Source: Rhodophyticola sp. CCM32 (lineage in GTDB: Bacteria; Pseudomonadota; Alphaproteobacteria; Rhodobacterales; Rhodobacteraceae). From it: a stretch of 64,000 nucleotides of DNA. The stretch covers positions 1,860,001 through 1,924,000 of the forward strand of contig NZ_CP038492.1 of assembly GCF_004751985.1 (NCBI RefSeq), in the 5' to 3' direction. How positions within the stretch are numbered: the first letter of the stretch is position 1; each line of letters opens with the position of its first letter. Position numbers and translations under genes: made by a program. The notes beneath the pieces were generated by a model that saw nothing but the letters and a program-made list of their open reading frames with translations, had not been told where the DNA came from and did no database searches. Below, one piece after another: positions 44,000 to 50,250 of this stretch.

Positions 44000-44023
44000 A
44001 TTATGGACATAACTGTCCATAAT
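44000..44023. promoter_or_regulatory. 24-bp perfect palindrome, operator site 3 (dehydrogenase/mttB/dddP-like operon)
   Basis: Arms ATTATGGACA and TGTCCATAAT around a TAAC spacer; all ten arm positions pair. Its design (10-4-10) matches sites 1 and 2, and the ATTATG.ACA arm aligns with theirs. It ends 40 bases before the start of the dehydrogenase gene, in the position expected for a repressor operator. Confidence 0.7.
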
Positions 44024-44063
44024 GTGCACCCTGCGCGAAGATGCAAGATTCGAAGGGCGCAAT

Positions 44064-46466
44064 ATGAAATCGACATATCGAGCAGTTGTCATAGGTGGTG
44101 GCGTTGTTGGGGCTTCTGTACTTTACCACCTCGCAAAGTTTGGCTGGTCAGATGTGGTATTGGTTGAACGCGCCGAGCTAACCGCAGGATCAACGTGGCA
44201 CGCGGCGGCCGGGTTTCACACACTGAATGGCGACCCGAATGTCGCCGCCCTTCAGGACTATACCATCAATCTGTACAAAGAGATCGAAGCCGAAAGCGGT
44301 CAGGACGTCGGGCTACACATGACAGGTGGCGTGAACATCGCGACAAATCCCAGCCGCTGGGAACAGCTCAGGGCAAGCTGGGCCACCTTCCAGGCAATTG
44401 GTGTTGAGACCGCAAAATTGATGGGCTCCGAAGAAATCCGTGAGATCACCGGCGGTGTGATCAAAACGGATGATATTCTGGGCGGCCTGTACGATTCCAA
44501 CGAAGGCTACCTTGATCCTTACGGCGCGACCCATGCCTACGCAGGGGCTGCCAAAAAACGCGGCGCGGATGTCATTCTGCGCAACCGCGTTCTTGAGCTC
44601 AACCAGCGCGGCGATGGAAGCTGGGACGTCATCACCGAACAAGGCACCATACACACCGAACATGTTGTGAATGCAGGCGGGCTTTGGGCCAAGCAATGCG
44701 GGTTGATGGCGGGGGTAGATCTGCCGATGACTCCGATGGAGCATCACTACCTGATCACAGACACGGTTGAAGGCCTTAAAAACCTGCCCGGCGAATTGCC
44801 TATTGTCGCTGATCTGGACGGGTTCAGCTATACCCGTCAGGAACGGGACGGGCTGCTGTTGGGCCTGTATGAGCGCAATCCCAAGCACTGGCAGATGGAT
44901 GGCGCGCCTTGGGACTACGGCATGGACCTTATTCCCGAAAACATCGACCGGATCAGCGAAGAACTGGCGATCGGGTTCGAGCGTTTTCCCGAACTTGAGA
45001 ACGTCGGCATCCGCAAATGGGTCAACGGTGCGTTCACTTTTGCGCCTGACGGCAACCCGCTTGTCGGGCCGGTTGGGCCGCGCGGGTATTGGGTGGCTTG
45101 CGGCGTGATGGCCGGTTTCAGTCAAGGCGGCGGTGTCGGCAAATCCTTGGCCGAATGGATAATCCACGGTGCGCCAGAGGCCGATATTTTCGGCATGGAT
45201 GTGGCACGTTTCGGGTTGCACCAATCCAACAAGGAATACATCCGCCAGACAACGGCGCAATTCTACGCGCGCCGCTTTGTGATGACTTACCCTAATGAGC
45301 AACTTCCCGCGGGGCGCACTCTTAAGACAGCGGGCGCGTTCAATGATATGGACGCCGCACATGCGCGCTGGGGCAATGTTTGGGGGCTCGAAGTGCCGCT
45401 CTACTTTGCACCGGATGCCGATTTTTCGGAGCCGGGCACGTTGCGCCGAACTGCAGCCTTCCCGATTGTTGCCGATGAGTGTGCCGCCGTGCAAGATGCT
45501 GCGGGTCTCTTGGATATCTCAGGCTTTTCACGCTACCGGATCACGGGTGCTGGGGCCGAAGCGTGGTTGGACACCTTGCTGGCATGCAAGCTTCCCGCAC
45601 CAGGCAAAGTCAAACTGGCCCCGATGTTGGCCGAAGATGGACGCCTTAAGGGCGACCTGACCTGTTTCAACTGGGGCGATGGCAGCTATTGGCTGATGGG
45701 CAGTTTCTATCTGCGCGAATTCCACATGCGGTGGTTCCGCGACCACATGGGGCCTGACGTTCAGATCGAAGACATTTCAGAGGTTATGAACGGATTCTCG
45801 GTCAACGGGCCAAATGCGCGCAAGATCCTTGAGCAGATCAGCGACACCGACCTGTCTGGCTTGAAGATGATGAATTGCATGACGGCTGATCTTGGCCTGC
45901 ACCGTGTGCGCATCGCCCGCCTGTCCCTGTCAGGGGAAATGGCGTTCGAGATAAATTGTAACGCCAGTGAACATGCGCAATTGCGTAAACTGTTGCTACA
46001 GGCGGGGACTGACTTTGGCCTCAAAGAGGTTGGGTTTAACGCCATGCTGTCGATGCGTCTTGAGAAAAGCATCGGCATCTGGAGCGCCGAATTCACCCAA
46101 GGATACACGCCTGCAATGACCGGTTTGGATCGCTGGATCGCGTGGGACAAGGGCGACTTTATCGGGAAGGAAGCCGCCGCGTCCGCCCCCGCTCCTGCTC
46201 AAATTTTGACAATTCTGGAGATTGAAGTGGATGCCGCTGACAGCACAGGCTTCGAGCCTGTTTGGAGCGACGGCAAGATTGTCGGCATGACCACATCAGG
46301 CGGGTACGGCCACCGGTTGCAACGCAGCTTTGCGCTCGCACTGGTGGACCGCAATCTGACAACCGTCGGGACACCCCTATCCGTTCATGTGATGGGTGAA
46401 GAGCGTCCTGCCAAAGTCATCGAGATGTCGCCCTATGACCCAAGCGGTAAAAGGATGAGGATGTAA
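44064..46466 (+). CDS. Dimethylglycine dehydrogenase / sarcosine dehydrogenase-like flavoprotein (DAO + GcvT)
   Basis: An 800-residue protein with an N-terminal FAD oxidase domain (VVIGGGVVGASVLYHLA, residues 8-24, and a covalent-flavin-type STWHAAAG with His46), a central FAO_M domain, and C-terminal aminomethyltransferase (GcvT) folate-binding domains (AGAEAWLDTLLACKLPAPGKVKLAPMLAEDGRLKGDLTCF; LSLSGEMAFEI). Enzymes of this layout demethylate dimethylglycine or sarcosine, passing formaldehyde to tetrahydrofolate. Start at 44064 (MKSTYRAV); an upstream ATG at 44022 lies inside the palindrome and is not preferred. It leads an operon with the MttB and DddP-like genes, 2 and 41 bases apart. Substrate could be any N-methyl amine. 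Confidence 0.88.
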   Translation: MKSTYRAVVIGGGVVGASVLYHLAKFGWSDVVLVERAELTAGSTWHAAAGFHTLNGDPNVAALQDYTINLYKEIEAESGQDVGLHMTGGVNIATNPSRWEQLRASWATFQAIGVETAKLMGSEEIREITGGVIKTDDILGGLYDSNEGYLDPYGATHAYAGAAKKRGADVILRNRVLELNQRGDGSWDVITEQGTIHTEHVVNAGGLWAKQCGLMAGVDLPMTPMEHHYLITDTVEGLKNLPGELPIVADLDGFSYTRQERDGLLLGLYERNPKHWQMDGAPWDYGMDLIPENIDRISEELAIGFERFPELENVGIRKWVNGAFTFAPDGNPLVGPVGPRGYWVACGVMAGFSQGGGVGKSLAEWIIHGAPEADIFGMDVARFGLHQSNKEYIRQTTAQFYARRFVMTYPNEQLPAGRTLKTAGAFNDMDAAHARWGNVWGLEVPLYFAPDADFSEPGTLRRTAAFPIVADECAAVQDAAGLLDISGFSRYRITGAGAEAWLDTLLACKLPAPGKVKLAPMLAEDGRLKGDLTCFNWGDGSYWLMGSFYLREFHMRWFRDHMGPDVQIEDISEVMNGFSVNGPNARKILEQISDTDLSGLKMMNCMTADLGLHRVRIARLSLSGEMAFEINCNASEHAQLRKLLLQAGTDFGLKEVGFNAMLSMRLEKSIGIWSAEFTQGYTPAMTGLDRWIAWDKGDFIGKEAAASAPAPAQILTILEIEVDAADSTGFEPVWSDGKIVGMTTSGGYGHRLQRSFALALVDRNLTTVGTPLSVHVMGEERPAKVIEMSPYDPSGKRMRM

Positions 46467-46468
46467 TC

Positions 46469-48019
46469 ATGGTAGAAATAGAAGCCAAAGGTCGTCGTGG
46501 CGGGGGCCGTCGCAGACGCGACAATGCCGCGACAAATACAGTTGCACGCCAACCGAACTATCGCCAACTTCGCCATCCCTTTTCGCCACAAACCGTATTC
46601 TCCGAGGATGAGGTTCAGTCGATCCACAACACCGCATTGCGCGTCATTGAAGAGCTTGGCATCAAGGTTCTGCTACCAGAAGCACGCGAAATATTTGCGA
46701 AAGCAGGCGCGCGCGTGGACGACGACGAAATGGTCTTTATCGGGCGTGATGTTGTTGAGGCAGCGATTGAAAGCGCCCCCAGTTCCATCCCCCTTCGCTC
46801 AATCAATCCAGCGCGCCAGCAGATCTACGAAAACGGTGCGATGCTGTTCATGGCAGGTGCGGGTTGTCCGAACGCCACCGATTTTGAGCGCGGCCGCCGC
46901 GCCGGCGACTTGGGGGCTTATGAGGAAACCATAAAGCTGGCCCAACATTTCGACGTTCTGCACATGTTTGGCCCCGCAGTTGAGCCGCAAAATGTGGCAG
47001 CACACCTGCGCCACTACGATATGATGCGCGCGCAGATGGAATTCGGTGATAAGCCGATGTTCGTATATTCGCGTGGCCGTGCTCAGGTTCAACAGAGCTT
47101 TGAGATGATCCAGATTGCACAGAATTTGTCGAGCGATGATTTTGCAGAGGGTGTCTGGGCGTCGTCCGTCATCAACTCCAATTCGCCGCGCATGTTGGAC
47201 AACCCAATGGCGCAAGGGCTGATCGACTTCGCACGTGCAGGCCAGATGACAATCATCACACCCTTCTGTCTGGCGGGCGCAATGGCTCCGGTCACCGTCG
47301 CGGGTGCGCTGACATTACAGCATGCCGAAGCGATGGCAGGTATCACATTGGCCCAACTGGCCAAAAGCGGGGCGCCCATCAGCTATGGCGGGTTCAGTTC
47401 CAACGTCGATATGAAATCAGGCTCACCTGCTTTTGGCACGCCCGAACACATCAAAATGCAGATTGGCGCAGGCCAGTTGGCACGCCATATCAACTTGCCT
47501 TGGCGTTCTGCGTCGGGGGCGGCGTCCAACACGCCTGACATGCAGGCGGCGACGGAAACTAATATGTCCTTGTGGGGCGCTGCAAATGCGAATGCCACCT
47601 TGACCGTACATTCGGCCGGATGGCTCGAAGGCGGGTTAAGCTTTGGGTATGAGAAATTCATCAACGACATTGAAGCGCTGCAAACGCTGGCTGAAATGTG
47701 CACTAAGCCAAGCGGTAGCGACGCTGAAATCGGCTGGGATGCGCTGGCCGATGTACAGCCAGGCGGCCACTTCTTTGCTACGCAACACACAATGGATCGT
47801 TACCAGACCGCGTTTTATTCTCCCTTGGTCGCGGATCTTCAGAACTTTGGCGCGTGGGAAGATGCAGGCAGTCAGACGTCTGCGCAACGCGCAACAGGGA
47901 TATGGAAACAAATCCTTGCCGAGTTCACACCCGCCCCGACGGGAGCAGAAGCGAAGGAGCGCTTGATGCCCTATATTGAGAAGAAAACCGCTGAAGGAGG
48001 GGCCGCCTTGCTTGATTAG
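46469..48019 (+). CDS. Trimethylamine methyltransferase (MttB) family protein, non-pyrrolysine
   Basis: A 516-residue TIM-barrel protein of the MttB superfamily. The first 28 residues are very basic (KGRRGGGRRRRDN); the body starts FSEDEVQSIHNTALRVIEELGIKVL and has the family's GAGCPNATDFERGRRAG, IITPFCLAGAMAPVTVAGAL and EALQTLAEMC segments. It has no in-frame amber codon, so it belongs to the pyrrolysine-free group whose known anaerobic members (such as MtgB) transfer a methyl from glycine betaine to a corrinoid protein. No corrinoid protein gene is in the window, and in Rhodobacteraceae the partner and acceptor are not established. It is co-transcribed with the GcvT-type dehydrogenase, so tetrahydrofolate or a corrinoid may accept the methyl. 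Confidence 0.85.
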   Translation: MVEIEAKGRRGGGRRRRDNAATNTVARQPNYRQLRHPFSPQTVFSEDEVQSIHNTALRVIEELGIKVLLPEAREIFAKAGARVDDDEMVFIGRDVVEAAIESAPSSIPLRSINPARQQIYENGAMLFMAGAGCPNATDFERGRRAGDLGAYEETIKLAQHFDVLHMFGPAVEPQNVAAHLRHYDMMRAQMEFGDKPMFVYSRGRAQVQQSFEMIQIAQNLSSDDFAEGVWASSVINSNSPRMLDNPMAQGLIDFARAGQMTIITPFCLAGAMAPVTVAGALTLQHAEAMAGITLAQLAKSGAPISYGGFSSNVDMKSGSPAFGTPEHIKMQIGAGQLARHINLPWRSASGAASNTPDMQAATETNMSLWGAANANATLTVHSAGWLEGGLSFGYEKFINDIEALQTLAEMCTKPSGSDAEIGWDALADVQPGGHFFATQHTMDRYQTAFYSPLVADLQNFGAWEDAGSQTSAQRATGIWKQILAEFTPAPTGAEAKERLMPYIEKKTAEGGAALLD

Positions 48020-48060
48020 GCAATCCCGGTATTTCGTACCTCCCATAACAAGTAGAACAC

Positions 48061-49332
48061 ATGATGACTTCGGAATTTGATGTTTTCAAAGACGACCGAA
48101 AGTCGACCTATCTAAATTCCGAAGGGTCGGACAAACCATTGATCAGCCCGGTCAGCGATGCAGTGCTTGACCGCGCGCGACGCTATCGTCTTTCCCGTTT
48201 GAGAGAACAGATACAGCACTACGATATCGCAGCACTCCTCCTGTATGATCCCGTCAACATCCGCTACGCGTACGATTGCTCGAACATGCAGGTCTGGACC
48301 CTGCACAATCCCATTCGGTATGCGTTGATCCTGAATGATGGACCCGCTGTTATGTTTGAATTTGCGGGGTGCGAACACGTCAACAAAGAGCTGCCGGGCA
48401 TCGATGAAATACGGGTGGCCACAAGCTGGATGTACCTAACCAAAGGCGACAAGGTCGATCTGTCCGTTGCCAACTGGGCCAATGAAATCAGCGATTTGGT
48501 ACGCACCTATGGTGGTGGAAATCTGCGCATTGCGGCAGACAGGTTGGACGGTGTCGGTGTAAATGCACTTGAGGCTTGTGGATTGTCCTGCCTTCCCGGT
48601 GATGCGCTGACCGAACAGGCGCGCGCGATCAAGTCCCCCGACGAAATTGAATTGATGCGCTGGACCATTCGCGTCTGTGAAGTCGGAATGGCGCGGATTT
48701 ACGAACATTCGCAACCCGGTGTCACAGAACGAGAGCTCTGGGCGCATCTTCACTTTGAAAACGCGCGATCAGGTGGCGATTGGCTTGAGACCAAGCTTTT
48801 GACATGCGGGCCGAACACAAATCCTTGGTATAAGGAATGTAGCGACCGCATGTGCCAAGCAGGTGAAATGATCTCTTTCGACACCGATATGATCGGCCCC
48901 TACGGCTATTGCGCCGACCTTTCGCGGAGTTGGACATGCGGATACACGGAATTTTCGGACATACAGAAAAAGATCTACGGCCGGGCGTTGGACCAGATAA
49001 ATCACAACTTGGATCTACTGAAACCTGGCCTTGCCTTTAAAGAATTCAATGAGGGAAGCTGGCGGATTCCAGATGAAAACGTCGCGTATCGGTATTCTCT
49101 TGCCCTGCACGGCGTTGGGCTTGCTGACGAATGGCCTGCCTTGTGGTTGCACATCGATTGGCAAGACGATCAAACGACAAGCGGTGCCTTTGAACCCGGC
49201 ATGGTCGTTTGCGTGGAAAGCCTGATGGCGGAAAGTGGCAGCGAAAGCGTCAAACTGGAAACTCAGGTCTTGATAACCGCGCACGGTGCCGAACGATTGG
49301 ACAGCTTTCCGTGGGAAAATCCGAGCGCGTGA
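48061..49332 (+). CDS. DddP-like M24 metalloprotein (DMSP lyase / creatinase family)
   Basis: A 423-residue pita-bread-fold (M24) protein. Compared with DddP, the roseobacter DMSP lyase, it shares YDPVNIRYAYDCSNMQVWTLHNP, RTYGGGNLRIA and WLETKLLTCGPNTNPWYKEC. All six metal ligands line up: Asp274 and Asp276 in SFDTD, Asp286 in CADLS, His350 in HGVGL, Glu386 in CVESL and Glu400 in KLETQ. DddP cleaves DMSP to acrylate and dimethyl sulfide; relatives include creatinase and Xaa-Pro peptidases, which act on N-methyl substrates. Given its place after the dehydrogenase and MttB, either DMSP or a betaine/creatine-like compound is possible. Last gene of the operon. Confidence 0.8.
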   Translation: MMTSEFDVFKDDRKSTYLNSEGSDKPLISPVSDAVLDRARRYRLSRLREQIQHYDIAALLLYDPVNIRYAYDCSNMQVWTLHNPIRYALILNDGPAVMFEFAGCEHVNKELPGIDEIRVATSWMYLTKGDKVDLSVANWANEISDLVRTYGGGNLRIAADRLDGVGVNALEACGLSCLPGDALTEQARAIKSPDEIELMRWTIRVCEVGMARIYEHSQPGVTERELWAHLHFENARSGGDWLETKLLTCGPNTNPWYKECSDRMCQAGEMISFDTDMIGPYGYCADLSRSWTCGYTEFSDIQKKIYGRALDQINHNLDLLKPGLAFKEFNEGSWRIPDENVAYRYSLALHGVGLADEWPALWLHIDWQDDQTTSGAFEPGMVVCVESLMAESGSESVKLETQVLITAHGAERLDSFPWENPSA

Positions 49333-49339
49333 TCCGAGA

Positions 49340-49482
49340 TGAAAATTCAGACACTGCATATTGTTCCCGCGTCGCGCGACGGATGTCCTTAACAACCTTC
49401 TCACCGTGGCTTCGCTTGGTACCGGGTTTCTGTCTCATCTCCACACCTTTGTGGTTACGATGTGTCAGAAAACCTCCCTTAT
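49340..49482 (-). mobile_element. IS3-family remnant (left end and start of orfA)
   Basis: On the minus strand this starts with an IS3-type end (GGGAGGTTTTCTGACACATC) and then codes for MEMRQKPGTKRSHGEKVVKDIRR, the opening of a common IS3-family OrfA; after about 30 residues the similarity stops. The rest of the element is missing, and an IS630-type end begins directly at 49483. It marks the right border of the island together with the next two entries. Confidence 0.6.
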
Positions 49483-49484
49483 TA

Positions 49485-50082
49485 GAGCGTCTTGCGCCTG
49501 ATTGGATTCGGGATTCACATTTGGTGTTAACCGTGATTCCTTGTTTTCAAACAACAAGGGCGGTTTTGAGCTACCCCCCGAAATTTGGACACTGACGTAA
49601 GCTATGATTTGCTGTCTGCTGATCTCCGACGAAGAGGAGATCAGAGATGTCGAAACGGAAGAACCACAGCGCTGAGTTCAAGGCGAAAGTTGCGCTTGAA
49701 GCTTTGAAGGGGGAACGCACTGTTGCTGAGCTGTCGAGCCAGTTTGGCGTCCATCCCACGATGATCCACAGTTGGAAGCGGGCGCTGAGCAAGGGGGACG
49801 TGATCATCCTGGACAACCTTTCCAGCCACAAAAGTGCGCGGGCCGCCGAAATGTTGCGCGATGTCGGTGCGTGGTTCTTGTTCTTGCCGCCATACTCGCC
49901 CGATCTCAACCCCATAGAGATGGCTTTCTCAAAGCTCAAAACGCTGATCCGAAAAGCCGCAGCAAGAACATATGACGCGTTATGGAACGCGGTCGGTCAA
50001 GTGTGCGATCTCTTCACGGACGAAGAATGCTTCAACTTCTTCAAAGCCGCAGGATATGAAACCAATTAAACGCAAAACGCTC
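49485..50082 (+). mobile_element. IS630-type element remnant with an IS3 fragment in place of its centre
   Basis: TA-flanked ends GAGCGTCTTGCGCCTGATT (left) and ..AACGCAAAACGCTC (right, to 50082) match the ends of the IS630-type element at 21342-23686. The left 85 bases and the right 290 bases are IS630, but the N-terminal and first catalytic part of the transposase is missing. In its place is an IS3 end and start (about 49572-49788; CCCCCCGAAATTTGGACA then an OrfA beginning). Total length about 600 bases. No longer mobile on its own. Confidence 0.65.
49647..50069 (+). pseudogene. Chimeric ORF: IS3 OrfA N-terminus fused to IS630 transposase C-terminus
   Basis: The 140-codon open frame begins as an IS3 OrfA (MSKRKNHSAEFKAKVALEA, helix-turn-helix to MIHSWKRAL, residues 1-46) and changes within three codons to IS630 transposase (GDVIILDNLSSHKSARAAEML, then YSPDLNPIEMAFSKLKTL) to its C-terminus. 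The join is in frame. The protein would have one DNA-binding domain and half of a DDE core (second Asp and Glu, no first Asp), so it should not be catalytic. A ribosome site (GAAGAGGAGATCAGAG) is kept from the IS3 part. Confidence 0.7.
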
Positions 50083-50112
50083 TAAAAGTCGGATGCTTTA
50101 GGCTCAGGCCCA

Positions 50113-50225
50113 AAATTCTGCAACACATATGCATTACGCAGAGGGCAGCGTCTGAGCCGAGGGGTGGGCGCTGCCCGGCGGGGCCGCCGGGCGGGAAGGG
50201 GGGGGCAGGGTGATACAGAATTACA
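50113..50225 (+). repeat. Dispersed intergenic repeat, copy B
   Basis: Opens AAATTCTGCAACACATATGC, then GCAGAGGGCAGCG, a GAGCCGAGGGG block and a GGGCGCTGCCCGGCGGGGCC hairpin-rich part, ending near TACAGAATT. It lacks the GCAGGAAGCGAAGCG block of copies A and C. It occupies most of the space between the IS debris and the histidine kinase gene. Confidence 0.6.
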
Positions 50226-50250
50226 GGCCGAAGCTATAGACCACCGGTAT

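Noticed and set aside
44022..44063. Earlier start (ATG at 44022) for the dehydrogenase
   Set aside because: That ATG lies at the edge of the operator palindrome, and the added residues do not match the flavoprotein family, which begins just before the FAD-binding motif.
46469..48019. Pyrrolysine-encoding MttB
   Set aside because: There is no in-frame TAG in the 516 codons, and no pylT or pylS-like gene in the window.
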